This document shows positions 1-11,964 of a stretch of 64,000 bases of DNA, one piece after another. Position 1 is the first letter of the stretch; the number at the start of each line of letters is the position of its first letter. Source of the stretch: Nephrocerus scutellatus (taxonomy: Eukaryota; Arthropoda; Insecta; Diptera; Pipunculidae); contig OX352764.1 in the NCBI GenBank assembly GCA_947095585.1, positions 72,063,536 to 72,127,535 on the forward strand. The letters run 5' to 3'. A program made the translations under genes and the position numbers. The notes beneath the pieces were generated by a model that was not told the origin of the DNA, did no database searches, and saw only the letters and a program-made list of their open reading frames with translations.

Positions 1-1035
1 ACAAATAGTTTACTTCAAATGTTTAAAGAAAAAGAGAAAAATAGTAACACAATAATTATGAGAATAAAATATAAACTAGATATAATTAAAGAAGAAATCA
101 TTAATGTTGCATACGCCATTCATTGGGCAAAAGCTAACATAGTAAACTCCTTTATTTTATCCAATACTGAAATAAATATAGCGGAAAAAATATTAAAAAT
201 TGAAAATATTCCATACACAAACATTGATGAAGCATTAGAATTTGCCGAAATTAAAATCGCATCAAATGATAAAAATTTGATTTATATTTTAAGTTTTCCA
301 ACTACCAAGGTAGAAACATGTAACTTGTCAATTTTAAAATCAGTAAAAATTAAGAAAGTAATAAATAAAATTAATTTTGAATCAATTATAGAATGTAATG
401 AAGAAATTTATGGCATCTCAAAAAAATGTAAAACATATAACAACTTATCAATTTGTAATAATAATAATATTCAAAACTTAAGAAATGCATCCTGCATCCC
501 AAAGCTAATAAAGAGTCAGAAAGCTAATTGTACTATCGTCAACAACGAACATGTCCCAGAAGTAGAAGAAGTCGCACCAGGAATCTTGCTGTTAAACCAA
601 TTCGATGGACCAGTGCTGATCAACAATGAAACCGTGATGCTTAGAGGTACTTTCATCATCAAACACTTCAACACCCCCATTGAGGTCAACGGAAAAACAA
701 TCCTGGCTAAAGAAGTAACTCAATATCAACCATTACCGGCAATACTACAACCATCCCACAAACAAAGTAAAATAGAAGAAGTACTATCCCTGGAGATGAT
801 TAAAGAGCTATATGTCAACCGCACAGAAGAAATCGACTCACTCCAAACCAAACATAAAATCAACCTATCCATAAACATCATCTTAATAATTATCCTATTG
901 GCAGCTATTACATTTGTATGCAGAAGACCGGATGGCAGAAGTCATACACGGGGAGACACAGTTTTAACTATCAACAACCCAGCACTAACAACTGTTGGCA
1001 TTGAAGACATTCCGCATCTAATAACATCAACATAA
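1..1035 (+). CDS. env: Errantivirus env, C-terminal part (element A)
   Basis: The frame is open from the first base of the window to the stop at 1035, so this is the 3' part of a longer env gene whose start lies outside. It is the envelope glycoprotein of a gypsy-type insect endogenous retrovirus, related in the family to baculovirus F fusion proteins. The basis is strong similarity over its whole length to the env copies in elements B (27750-29153) and F (59227-60743). A hydrophobic transmembrane segment lies at about residues 282-300 counted from the methionine at 19. It is followed by an Arg-rich cytoplasmic tail. No stop or frameshift is visible in this part, unlike B and F. A polypurine tract and a 3' LTR follow directly, as expected for the last gene of an errantivirus. 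Residues 1-7 upstream of the methionine at 19 are also open. Whether the rest of the element is intact cannot be seen. Confidence 0.82.
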   Translation, partial: TNSLLQMFKEKEKNSNTIIMRIKYKLDIIKEEIINVAYAIHWAKANIVNSFILSNTEINIAEKILKIENIPYTNIDEALEFAEIKIASNDKNLIYILSFPTTKVETCNLSILKSVKIKKVINKINFESIIECNEEIYGISKKCKTYNNLSICNNNNIQNLRNASCIPKLIKSQKANCTIVNNEHVPEVEEVAPGILLLNQFDGPVLINNETVMLRGTFIIKHFNTPIEVNGKTILAKEVTQYQPLPAILQPSHKQSKIEEVLSLEMIKELYVNRTEEIDSLQTKHKINLSINIILIIILLAAITFVCRRPDGRSHTRGDTVLTINNPALTTVGIEDIPHLITST

Positions 1036-1068
1036 ACTCACGAGGACGTTCGATTTTAAGGGCGGAGG

Positions 1069-1476
1069 AGTTAACGACGAATAAGTTGAAGCCGCACATT
1101 CGCAAGAACGCTCTGTAAACATCCGCTGGACGCAGCTCCATAAAAGTATTTCGTCTGAGTGCTGACACTAATAACGGAACTTACAAAGTATAAACGCATA
1201 AATCACGTACAATGTTTCAATTCATCGGACGACGACCACACACAACATAAACATCATAAATTCATCTGCATTACGAGTTGTCTGATACGCTAGCCTTCAC
1301 TTCTGCTGACATCATCAATAATTCGTCAGGATGACCATGATGACTTACTTGGGATGCCAATGCCATTTACTATTATAAAAGAACCAATGTATCTAGTTTT
1401 AAGTTCAGTTCTAATCTTGTACTCTGCTCTGATGAATATTTTTTAAAAACTATTAATAATTTAAAATAGTTTAATT
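1069..1476 (+). repeat. 3' LTR of errantivirus A
   Basis: The LTR starts AGTTAAC right after the polypurine tract aagggcggagg (about 1058-1068) and ends in TTTAATT. The same start, end and body recur at 29199-29629 (element B), and in rearranged form from 18493. The next four bases, TGTA (1477-1480), would be the right target-site duplication, matching the alternating pyrimidine-purine preference of errantiviruses. The left copy lies outside the window. Confidence 0.8.
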
Positions 1477-1480
1477 TGTA

Positions 1481-1809
1481 TACTCATACATTGCAATGTT
1501 TTCTACTTTCTAGAACCAACTAGAGATTTTCCACAAGTAAAACGGCCTAACATTTCAACAATGCGATCGGTAACTCTATCTAACTCTGCTGCTGACTTTT
1601 TATAACCGATTGATTGGTTAGCTGACAGTGTGAGCAACAGGACTGCCGAGAAAGACATGGAGCAGTTGTTTGGCGACCAGGTGATTTAACCCAAGTAGAA
1701 AAAAATATACATCACAACTAGATTTTTTGACTCATATGCAAGAAGTTGAGAATAATAAAGAAAATATGAAAACGAAATTAAAGTTTTTAAATACTTTATT
1801 TTTGTGCGG
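1481..1809. other. No feature recognised
   Basis: AT-rich sequence without a coding signal or a recognisable repeat boundary. It separates element A from the Harbinger remnant. Confidence 0.5.
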
Positions 1810-2246
1810 TTTTATTAAAATTATAAGGGTTCAGACAAATCCCCATTGCCAGGGCACAGAGTCGTCCATCATAAAGTGCTCTGCGAGCACATTTCTAGTG
1901 TAAATCGCAGCTGCAGATGCGTTGTAGCTTCCTTGACGTTAACTCTCTGTGTTTGCTCCAGTCACCAGGTCGAATCTTATTTTCGTTAAAATTTTCTTGG
2001 TCGAACAAAGAACTTGGACAGTATTGTTTTTGGTGATGAAGAGATGTTTATACCTTCACCAGACAAAAATTATGAAGGCACAACGTTGATTGGATTATTC
2101 GGTCAGCAGATTCTATTAAAGTTTCTAAAGTGGTTTTCATAATTCTCCGGCGATCTGTTAAAATGCCAAGTGCATGTTCGATTACGCGTCTAGCCCACGC
2201 ATTTTTGATAATCCAATTTTCAGGCGGACTTCCCGGAATAAAGAGT
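1810..2246 (-). pseudogene. PIF/Harbinger transposase, C-terminal remnant
   Basis: On the minus strand the stretch from 2246 down to 2051 encodes the ARRVIEHALGIL and LCLHNF motifs typical of the C-terminal part of HARBI1-like DDE nucleases. The frame stops at 2048. Further C-terminal-like sequence follows in the same direction to about 1810. The upstream part of the protein is missing: element C begins at 2247, and the sequence on the far side of C (from 8464) does not continue the reading frame convincingly. The host Harbinger copy was probably already decayed when C inserted. Confidence 0.68.
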
Positions 2247-2709
2247 TGTAGTGTATACCTACCATAGCACACACCACGCCAAGAAAACGATAAGAAAACT
2301 ATTTTCCATGTACACTAAAAATAGAAATACGCACACGCACCAGTTGCTGACACATTTAAAGTAAACATCAGCGATAAGCCACAATATATCACACTTTTTA
2401 TGATAGGCACCCAATGCATTTGAATACTCAGAATAAGGGTCAAATGCATTGATAGAATAAGTAAAGTAAAACATCCCTTTATGTAAAAACCCTATTTCCC
2501 TATTATGTAGATTCCGCAGCACTGGATAGGTTGCAGCCCCTGCAAGATCCACTTTTCTCTGTGTAGGTTGTCATTCCACTCCTGCGACCATACAAAAATA
2601 GTAATGGACTTATAACAAAAGACATTGACTCATGACTCCACGTTGCCCACTTATTAATACATCACTACTTGGCAACCCAATGAAATAACGTTTTTAATAT
2701 TTCATTACA
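2247..2709 (+). repeat. 5' LTR of element C
   Basis: 463 bp, TGT...ACA. It matches the 3' LTR (7852-8459) almost throughout but lacks a 145-bp segment that the 3' LTR carries after position 8119. Confidence 0.9.
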
Positions 2710-2721
2710 TGGCGATCCTGC
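2710..2721 (+). promoter_or_regulatory. Primer-binding site, tRNA-Arg type (element C)
   Basis: TGGCGATCCTGC directly follows the LTR and is complementary to the 3' end (with CCA) of the insect tRNA-Arg that ends GCAGGATCG. The match ends after 12 bases. Confidence 0.7.
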
Positions 2722-3406
2722 AAACACGCGCACTATTTTTTTAATATTTTTTTTTTAAACAAATAAAATTTTAAAATTTTTTTTTCTCACAAAGGATCCT
2801 GCGAAAAGATCCTAATATGACAACATTAAAGGAAACGCTAATCCTAAAATTAATTTTTAATACTGAAAACTAAAAGTCCTGCAAAGCTACACACTAGGAA
2901 AATTTTACACTTTTCACAAATGTTCATCACAAATCAAAAATGTTCATCCTCATATCACATGACGAAAATTCGGACCAAAACCTGCATTTATTATACCTAG
3001 TCTGATCTAGTATACATAATTATTTTTCAAACTCAAAGAACAGATCAACAAATACAAACGCGACAAGATGAGGCAGACTAAATTTCAAAAGAACTGGACA
3101 ACAACCTCTTCAAATAAGAAAAAATTCAAGACTAGATACAAATTTCAAAAACCCTGGCAACTTTTGATATATTTAATATAGTAGAAAATTAATCAATACA
3201 AAAACTATACACTTGTACATAAAATATTTCTAAAAAAAAAAAAAAAATTTTTTTTTAATTCTTAATCAATAAAACTTTTTTATATACTCTTTCAAAATTT
3301 AATAAAAATATTACATATATTACATTTATTTACATTATATCATATTATATTACATGTGTGACCAAATTAGAATTAACGAATTAACAGTACAAATTACACA
3401 GAAAAT
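2722..3406 (+). other. Untranslated leader of element C
   Basis: AT-rich leader between the primer-binding site and the gag methionine, with homopolymer A and T runs (about 3230-3260). No ORF of note. Confidence 0.6.
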
Positions 3407-4327
3407 ATGGCTACATTTAATTTATACACGGCAATAGAAGCCATCCATATATTCACAGGAAACTACAAAGAGTTAGATAGTTTCTTGAAAATTATAGAAT
3501 TAATAAATAAAACTCTCACAGAAACCGCGAAGGCAGACTTGTTAGAATTCGTTTTTCACGTAAAACTAAGTCCAAACGTGAAATCAACCTTACACACACA
3601 ACCACCAAATCTAGAAACTCTGAACACTGAACTCAGAACTAGATAAAAATCAGTAACAACAATACCACACATTCACACATCCCTTACACAAACCACACAA
3701 AGAAATTTCTCTGTCACAGCATACAAGGACAGAATAACAAACCTGATAACCGACCTAAATAGATTGCAAATAGACAACCTCGGTACAACAACCGAAAACG
3801 AAAAATCAATCATAACAAAGATGAACGATACCTACGCACTAAACATATTTAAAAATGGACTAAAGGATGAGCTCAAATTTACAATATTTGCCGCTCAACC
3901 AAAAACATTCACTGAAGCAACTAACCTTGCTTTAGAAATAGAGAAAGAGCATTCAAAAAGCATAATGCATTTCAATAAAAATCGACCAACAAATTACAAC
4001 CAACAGAGCAATAATGGAACCTACAACTATAGAAGGCAACAAAATAACTATAGCTCGCCACAGAACAGATACAACAACAGCTATAGACAACCAAACATAC
4101 CACACGGCTATAGCCATAGACAATCAAACAATAATTTCAACAATAATACACACAGGCAAAACCATAGACAAAACCCAAGTCATTACAATAATAATCAACA
4201 AAACAGAAGACCGAATTTCAACCAACGACCAAATCATCACATAAGAACAGTATACAACGAAGGAAATGACAACCAGGGAAACGAGCAAGCCACGGAGCAC
4301 GTGTTTTCTCCACAAGGCCTACAATAA
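3407..4327 (+). pseudogene. gag: gag of element C, one in-frame stop
   Basis: Capsid/nucleocapsid precursor of the retrotransposon. One frame runs from the methionine at 3407 to the stop at 4325-4327 (about 306 codons), interrupted only by a TAA at 3644-3646. The frame before and after this stop is the same, so a point mutation is the simplest explanation. The middle has capsid-like helical sequence. The last third is very rich in Asn, Gln, Arg, Tyr and His and has no CCHC zinc knuckle, so this region probably binds RNA through basic residues instead. Pol follows in the -1 frame and overlaps the end of gag. I see no classical slippery heptamer before the gag stop. Confidence 0.78.
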
Positions 4328-4389
4328 AAATTTTTAAAATATCGGATTGCAATACAAATTATATAATACTAAAAAGTAAAAACAAACAA

Positions 4390-7300
4390 ATGACATTCTT
4401 AATAGACACTGGCGCTGACATCTCAATTTTTAAAATTTCTCACAAAGTTGAAAATGAACCGTATTACCCGGAAGAAAAATGTAAACTAACGGGAATAACA
4501 CAAGAGGAAACATTTTCTTTAGGCATATTAGAACTAGATCTGCTAATAGGTAACACATACTGTAACCATGATTTCCAATTGGTTAAAAGTAATTTTCCAA
4601 TTGATACTGACGGTATACTCGGTAGAGATTTTCTGAAGAGATTTTTCTGTAAAATCGACTACGAAACACTTACTATCTCTATAATAGTAAACGAAACAAA
4701 CATAACACTACCAATGCACTCAAAACCACTACAGACTTTAAAAATAACAGTACCACCACGAACACAAATAATACAACCAATAAAACTAGATATTGACGAA
4801 GACAAAGTAATACTGAACAAAGAATTAATCGATGGTGTCTTTCTAAGCAACTCAATTGCACGTAAACAAGGTATGACTGACATCAGAATTCTTAACACAA
4901 CCAATTTTGAAGTAATATTAAAAAACATTAAACTAGAGACCAAACCTTTAAAAGATTACGACATACTAAACTACAGCAAACACGAACTTCACGACGAAAC
5001 ACGTTTTAAAAAGATCACAAACTGTTTAAACATAGACTGTAACGACGAAAATTCGAAAAAGACACTTCTAAATATCTTAAAACGATATCAAGAAGTATTC
5101 CATCTAGAAAACGACCATCTGACAACAAACAATTTTTACACACAAAAAATATCTACAAATGACAATACACCGGTTTACATAAAAAATTATAGACTACCAC
5201 ATGCAAACATGGAAGTCATAACAGACCAAGTGAACAAAATGTTCAAGGACGACATAATAGAACATTCAGTTAGCCCATACAACGCCCCACTACTTCTCGT
5301 ACCAAAAAAGAACACAGATGATAAAAACAAATGGAGAGTGGTTGTCGATTATAGGAAACTAAACAATAAAATCATTAACGACAAATTTCCACTAACACGT
5401 TTAGACGACATATTAGACAAACTAGGGAGAGCTAAATGGTTCTCAGCACTAGACATGACAAGTTCTTTTCACCAGATAAAATTAGAAAAAAACTCAAGAC
5501 CGCTGACAGCCTTCTCAACACCCACCAGACATTTCCAATTCAAACGTCTACCCTTTGGACTCAAAATCTCCTCAAACAGTTTTCAAAGAATGCTAACTAT
5601 AGCACTAGCTGGACTAGAAACCGAAGCTTTTCTATACGTAGATGACATTATAATTTATGGATGTAGTTTAAACCACCACAACCAAAATTTAATTAAAGTT
5701 CTTGATAGATTAAAACGATATAACCTTAAATTAAATGCTGAAAAATGTTGTTTCTTACGTCCAGAAGTGGTATATTTAGGACATCTAATAACTAAAGACG
5801 GAGTCAAGACCGACCCAACTAAATTTAACGCAATCAAAGAATACCCAACACCAAAGACTTCAGACGACGTCAGACGATTCGTTGCATTCTGCAACTATTA
5901 TAGGCGATTTATACCAAATTTCGCGGATATAGCCAAAGATTTAAACTCCCTATTAAAGAAAAATATAAAATTTTCATGGACAGCGAACTGCCAGAATGCG
6001 TTTGAAACTGCTTTAGGAGCAGTACTCTCGCAAGGTGAAATTGGTAAAGATTTACCAATATCATACGCAAGCAAATCACTGCAAAAACACGACCTAAACA
6101 AGCCAGTCATAGAAAAAGAACTCCTAGCTATACACTGGAGTATAAATTTTTTCAAACCCTATCTCTATGGAAGAAAGTTCACAGTAGTCACGGACCATAG
6201 ACCACTAGTATCATTATTCACTCATAGCAATCCCTCGTCAAAGATGACGAGAATACGTTTAGACCTTTGTGACTATGATTTCGACATAGTTTACAAAAAA
6301 GGCAAACTCAATACGAACGCCGATGCTTTATCTAGGATACAAATTAACTCCGACATATTAAAAGAAATGATACCAAAAGAAGCCAACGAAAAGGCAAAGA
6401 AAACACTCGTAATAACAAGGGGCATGTCTAATAAAGACAAAATAATTAACAATAATTCGGAGAAATGCAACTCTCAACTGAAGCCTGTAACCCGGCCGGT
6501 ACAACTTCAAATATGGGAATGCACGTCCATCAATGATATAAAAAATATAAGGGAACTTAAATTTACAGTCGACAAAAATATACAAAATTGTAAAATTAAT
6601 ATCGATAATAAATACGTGCACGTTGGTTGTAGTGATAATTCAGCGAATCTAGATTCGATACTGAAGAAGCTAGCATCCAGGATGAATAAAGAAAATATAA
6701 AAGAATTAGCGCTCAAAAATAATGATGAAATAATGAAAGTATATACAAAAGAAGAATTTAAAGAAGCATATGCAAAAGTAAGAATTAATAGCAAGTATCC
6801 CAATTTAAAAATTTTAATATATGCCGCCCCAAGAAGAATAGAAGATGAAATAACTAAATACAAGTTAATAGACGAGTATCATAATTCAACATACGGAGGA
6901 CACCAAGGTGTAAGAAAAACAATAATAAAGCTAAAGCAAAAATATATATGGAAAAACATGAGTAAGATGGTCAAGAATTTCATTACAAACTGCGACCTAT
7001 GTGCCAGAAACAAACAAACCAGACATATAAAAGAACCACTAACGACAACAGACACTCCATCCGACAGTTTTCAGACAGTAACAATAGACACTGTAGGACC
7101 CCTACGAATCTCTAATGATTATAGATACATCCTAACCATGCAATGCGAATTAACAAAAAACGTAATTGCACATCCTATAACATCAAAAGACGCACAGACA
7201 ATAGCCAAGACACTAGTCGAACAAGTCATATTAAAATACGGACTTTTCAAAATTTTAAAATCGGACAATGGTACAGAATTCACGAACGAACTACTAAAGA

Positions 7301-7605
7301 ACATATGCGAACTTCTTAAAATTAAACAAAATTTTTCAACACCTTATCACCATCAGACACTAGGCACCGTCGAACGAAACCACAGGGTAATGAACGAATA
7401 TCTTTTAGCATTTACAGAAAATAACGAATGGGACAAATGGATCCCATATTACACATTCGCTTACAATACAACACCACACATTGACACAGGTTATTCACCT
7501 TTTGAGTTAGTTTTTGGAAAACTAGCAATCCTGCCTAGCGACATAGAAAGTAACAACACGAAAATATACGATCTCGACAATTACGTAAATAAAAGTAGAA
7601 AATAG
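4390..7605 (+). pseudogene. pol: pol of element C: protease, RT, damaged RNase H, integrase
   Basis: Polyprotein of 1071 codons; the frame is already open upstream of 4390. Aspartic protease motif LIDTGADIS is at residues 4-12. Reverse transcriptase follows, with FPLTRLDD and the YVDD active site at 416-419. The RNase H region is abnormal: sequence jumps from a WTANCQNAFE stretch straight to LGAVLSQ near 6008. This loses about 40-50 residues that normally hold the first catalytic aspartate (TDAS). Integrase keeps its HHCC finger (6880-7010) and a DD35E triad at residues 900, 959 and 995. The C-terminus breaks at 7605; the lost frame reappears at about 7655-7742, suggesting deletion plus frameshift. 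RT and integrase look well preserved, but the RNase H gap should stop reverse transcription in cis. Confidence 0.88.
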
Positions 7606-7851
7606 GAACAAAAGCCAAAGTCCATACAAAGGACCATATGAAATTGTAAAAAAAATGGTGTGAACACCATAGTAAACATAAATGGTATCAACAAAGAATA
7701 TCACAACAACCAACTGAAACTGTACAAACCTAGTATAAGCTAACTATTCATATATATAGATTAATATTCTATTGTAATATAAAATTTCACTTTTTTTTTA
7801 TAAAATTTTTCGTTTTTTATTAAAATAAAAATTTTTTCTAAAGGGTGAGGG

Positions 7852-8459
7852 TGTAGTGTATACCTACCATAGCACACACCACGCCAAGAAAACGATAAGA
7901 AAACTATTTTCCATGTACACTAAAAATAGAAATACGCACACGCACCAGTTGCTGACACATTTAAAGTAAACATCAGCGATAAGCCACAATATATCACACT
8001 TTTTATGATAGGCACCCAATGCATTTGAATACTCAGAATAAGGGTCAAATGCATTGATAGAATAAGTAAAGTAAAACATCCCTTTATGTAAAAACCCTAT
8101 TTCCCTATTATGTAGATTCATATAGTATGTAAGTATTAGTATAACAAATCTTGTATAAAAAGAAACGAAATCTAAATAAATCAGATCAGTATTCTTCAAA
8201 CCAGATATAGGAGTTCTTCTCAATTTATTTTGGTTAAAGCGCTGCTTGTTATATCAATAACATCCGCAGCACTGGATAGGCTGCAGCCCCTGCAAGATTC
8301 ACTTTTCTCTGTGTAGGTTGTCATTCCACTCCTGCGACCATACAAAAATAGTAATGGACTTATAACAAAAGACATTGACTCATGACTCCACGTTGCCCAC
8401 TTATTAATACATCACTACTTGGCAACCCAATGAAATAACGTTTTTAATATTTCATTACA
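7852..8459 (+). repeat. 3' LTR of element C
   Basis: 608 bp, preceded by the purine tract aaagggtgaggg. It carries 145 bp (about 8120-8264) that are absent from the 5' LTR; the rest is nearly identical. Confidence 0.9.
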
Positions 8460-8463
8460 GAGT

Positions 8464-9541
8464 AACCATATAAGACTTCAAACCGAAAGCTTTCTCTCCT
8501 AGCAAAAAATATGGAAAACGGACCGTCTTCAAACATTTTAGCGTGTTTTGGTACATTTATACCATTGCAAGCTAGAAATTTGCCTCAATGTTGAATCTTT
8601 AAAAACACCTCAATCGCTCTGACGCCCTTGGGAACCATAATAATAATACATAAATTCCGACGTGCTTTCCGTAAACTGTACCAATGCAATTTGGAAAGTT
8701 CCAACGAATTTTGAACCGTTCATTGACAACCAATCTTTTACTTTCTTTTACTAGAAGTAAAAGTAAGTATAGTAATCATGAAAATTTTCGAACTCGGGAT
8801 TTTTGCAGATTTACCCATTAACGTATCTCCTGAGTCAGAAAAAGCAAAAAAAAAATTCTGTCTGTCTGTGGCTCTGTGTCCACTCTACAGCCCAGACGGC
8901 TGAATTGATTGAGACGAAAATTCTATTTAAGCGTTTTACATAAATTGGGAGGGCCCAGTTGATTTTGGCGGAAATCGGCCAAACGGAAGTGGTAGTCGTA
9001 GTAGTAAACTACTATGAGAAAATGCAAAAAAAATTACAAATTAGAAGAAAAAAGTAGTAAGTAGTGCTGCCCATGCTTCGAAATGGTATGGTAAGAATGT
9101 CGCTTTCAAACATGCAGGCCCATTATTTCTCATTAAATTTCTTTTGCATTGTTCTCTTATTTCTGTAACTTACAGTAGTATTGTTTTCTGTTACACGACC
9201 AAACACGAGAGCACTCACTCACAATGTTGATAGAAAGAGCAGAGCAGAGCACTGATAGGAAAATGAACAGAACTATCACTACGGCTGCGGTAAAGAATTA
9301 AGGAGTTACGCAGCTTGTGCTGCGCAGTCGATTTTTCGTGTATGTGATGTGATTGATGATCATGCATGTGGTTTCAATAACATACAATCAAGCAGAGCAG
9401 AACGAAACAAACATATGCAGATAGAACAGATAGGCTGCGGTCACGAATTCAGCAGCTGCGCAGTTTATGCTGCATGTTGGTCAAAAATTCACTTTTCAGC
9501 CAGCCAATATTTTTGTAACCGTTTTAGCATATAACAATAAA
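8464..9541. other. Non-coding repeat-like DNA
   Basis: No gene recognised. About 8790-9010 has a GTCTGTCTGTGG stretch and a GGGAGGGCCCAGTTG segment, as in dispersed insect repeats. About 9232-9480 contains two imperfect copies of an AGCAGAGCAGA...GGCTGCGGT...CAGCTTGTGCTGC block, about 150 bp apart, just before the Helitron coding remnant. These could be part of the Helitron's 5' region, but that is a guess. Confidence 0.4.
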
Positions 9542-10995
9542 ATGAAGATTAAGAAAAAATCAGGAAGCAAGAAAAATAATATGAAAAAAATTAACATGCA
9601 AATGAAAAGGAATAATATCAGTTATAGAAGTAGAGAAAAAGAACTTGATAAAAATGCGAAGATAAAATTGAGAGAAAATGAAGAATATCGTGAAAAAAAA
9701 AAATTTATTTAATAAAAATGCAATGTTAAAATTAAGAAAACTTGAATTATATCGTGGAAGAGAAACAAAAATCGATAGAATAAAAAAGAGGAAATTACGA
9801 GAAGATGAAGATTATCGTAATAAGGAAAAAAATATAGATAAAAAATCAAAGAAAAACTTAAGAGCAGATAAAGAATATCGTGAAAAGGAAAAAAAATGAT
9901 AAGAAATCGAAAAATAGAAAAATGGAATAAGATTTGTTCATCACAGAAAATTATTTTATAATTCTTTGATGACAAATTGTACGGAGCTAACAACATTACA
10001 ATTACAATACATAAAATATCGCTCATCTTTGCCGAATACTGTTTGTTGTTGTTGCGAAGGTTTATTTTTTGAACACTCAGTCGTTTGTTATAACAAAGAG
10101 AAAATATATCAGAAGATGGGTAAAAAATGTGAGAACATTTATAATTTCGTTTCAAGTTACATATGTAAAACTTGTCAAAGCTTCATAAATCGTAGGCAAA
10201 TACCAAAATTAGCAACAAGCAATGGCTTGAAATTCCGAAATGCGTCGCAATTTTGACTCCTTTAGAAGAACGTATGGTTGCCCCATATATAAACTTTATG
10301 CAAATAAGACCTCTAAAAGAATATACGGTAAACCCTCAATTGGGCAATTGTCAACATCCCAATTGAAATAAATGACATATTAAAAATCTTGCCGAGAAAC
10401 TTCGATAACATGGCTACAATGCAGATTAAGTTAAAAGACATTCTTTACATGCTACTGATTACATGTACGAAACAATTGGGCCAGCAGTTGTGTGTGAAGC
10501 ATTAAAATTTTTAATACACACTCCGTTATATGAAAAAAAAACGAAATTCAAATCAACGCGAAGTATATGGAAGAATTTCAGAGTCATAATGTACCATTAG
10601 ATTTTATTGTACATGGAGAAAATGTTAGCGAATTAGATGAAAACCCAAAAAACAATGATGAGAGTGACATTGAAAGCGACGAAGAACAAACCGATGAGGT
10701 TTTATTGATTGATAGAAATCAAGAATTAGAAAATAACATTAAAATAATTGCGCCTGGTCAAAACAATAGACCAGTCCCATGGCATCTCATTGAGGATATT
10801 GATGAATTGTGCTTTCCTAAATTATTTGCAGGACATGCATTTAATCAACAGTCGGTAACAAATGCCGAAAGAGCCAAATCGGAAATTAGACGACGTGACC
10901 GAAGATCATGTAATACTACCAGAATATTATTTATGGCCAAGAAAAAATTGGAACAAACGTGTATTAGTAGCTTAAATTTTTCTTCTCCTCCTTAA
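9542..10995 (+). pseudogene. Helitron replicase/helicase, N-terminal remnant
   Basis: Four stretches in shifting frames belong to one decayed protein. 9542-9899 encodes Lys/Arg-rich repeats with a recurring LRxxxEYR motif. 9966-10256 has paired cysteines (CCCCEG, ICKTCQSF) like a zinc-binding module. 10255-10500 reads EERMVAPYINFMQIRPL and LPRNFDN with a following KLKR, typical of the Helitron N-terminal region. 10567-10995 has an acidic segment, then PVPWHLIEDIDELCFPKLF and IRRRDRRS, the Helitron motif ahead of the Rep domain. The HUH Rep and helicase domains are absent, and an LTR-like block starts soon afterwards. Frameshifts lie near 9710, 9900, 10257 and 10500. Helitron assignment comes from family knowledge of these motifs. 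Confidence 0.66.
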
Positions 10996-11071
10996 ATATG
11001 TAATCACCCCACATCAACACTTAAAAATAAAAATACTCTTTTCTCTTTCCCACCTCGAAGTAAGAGGGGAA

Positions 11072-11964
11072 TGTAACGAAGTCGATTTAAATCGACTACG
11101 TCACACACCCTACGACTAATGTCCGAAACGTCAGTCCGCTCAAAACACAACAGCATATACGCACAACCGTACGGCACACACAAAATGCAGCCAACAAACA
11201 GGCAGTCATACTGTGTCGTACACCGTACATACCATGCAGTCGACAAGACGTATATATACGCGACAGTATAGCGTATAATACACACCGGCTCGCATATATG
11301 TTTATGGTTGAATGTCGCTTATAAATTGCAAACACTGGTCCACATGTCATTACACACCATAAAATTCCTAACTACTTATTTTAAAGTAATGACATGGGGA
11401 CCAGAGACACTAAGCAAGGCGTCGAGAAATTACTGCGACCAGAGCTCCGTCTCACCGTTCTGTACGAACAAATTGTATAGGAAGGAACTTTTTTCGAAAC
11501 TACCAAGCTTGGTATTTTGCCATACTAGTCCGTCCAAGCAATACTTCGCCGTGTGCGACTACGTGAGCTTTGTATGATTTATATTCACTCTGCTCACTCA
11601 GTTTCTTTGCACCGTTGAACAGGCACCGAATGATATATATTCACTCTGCCTTGTGAAGCGGTGCTGCACTATTCGTACCGAAGTCCGAATACTCCCGGCG
11701 TAGGTGACTGAGTGAGACAGAGTGCTCAATTCAGTTTCACCACAGTTTTCGTACACTCGCCGAGGCACTGACCGACACGCGGTCCGACTATCACTCCGTT
11801 GAACCCTCTCCCCCCTCCTGTATTTCTATTATTATATTGTGATTATTATATTTCTATTATTATATTGTTATTATTATATTAGTATTAGAGCGTAAAGAAA
11901 AATAAATAATAAATAATATAATAATATAAGGAATAATAAAACATATGGAAAAATAATTTGTAAC
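11072..11964 (+). repeat. Possible LTR preceded by a polypurine tract
   Basis: A purine tract agaggggaa (11063-11071) is followed by TGTAACG. The block ends TTTGTAACA near 11964 after an AT-rich stretch with several AATAAA signals, so it has the TG...CA ends and layout of a 3' LTR. No second copy or TSD is present in the window, and the rest of the element is missing. Confidence 0.35.

Larger units (their letters stand above)
2247..8459 (+). mobile_element. Ty3/gypsy LTR retrotransposon C (mdg1-like)
   Basis: A complete-length element bounded by LTRs that begin TGTAGTG and end TTACA. It is flanked by a perfect 4-bp target-site duplication GAGT (2243-2246 and 8460-8463). The order is 5' LTR, tRNA-Arg-type primer site, gag, pol in the -1 frame, polypurine tract (about 7840-7851), 3' LTR. 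There is no env. The tRNA-Arg primer and 4-bp TSD suit the mdg1/412 group, but clade placement is inference. Gag carries one stop codon, and pol has lost part of RNase H and its C-terminus, so this copy is not autonomous. Confidence 0.9.
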
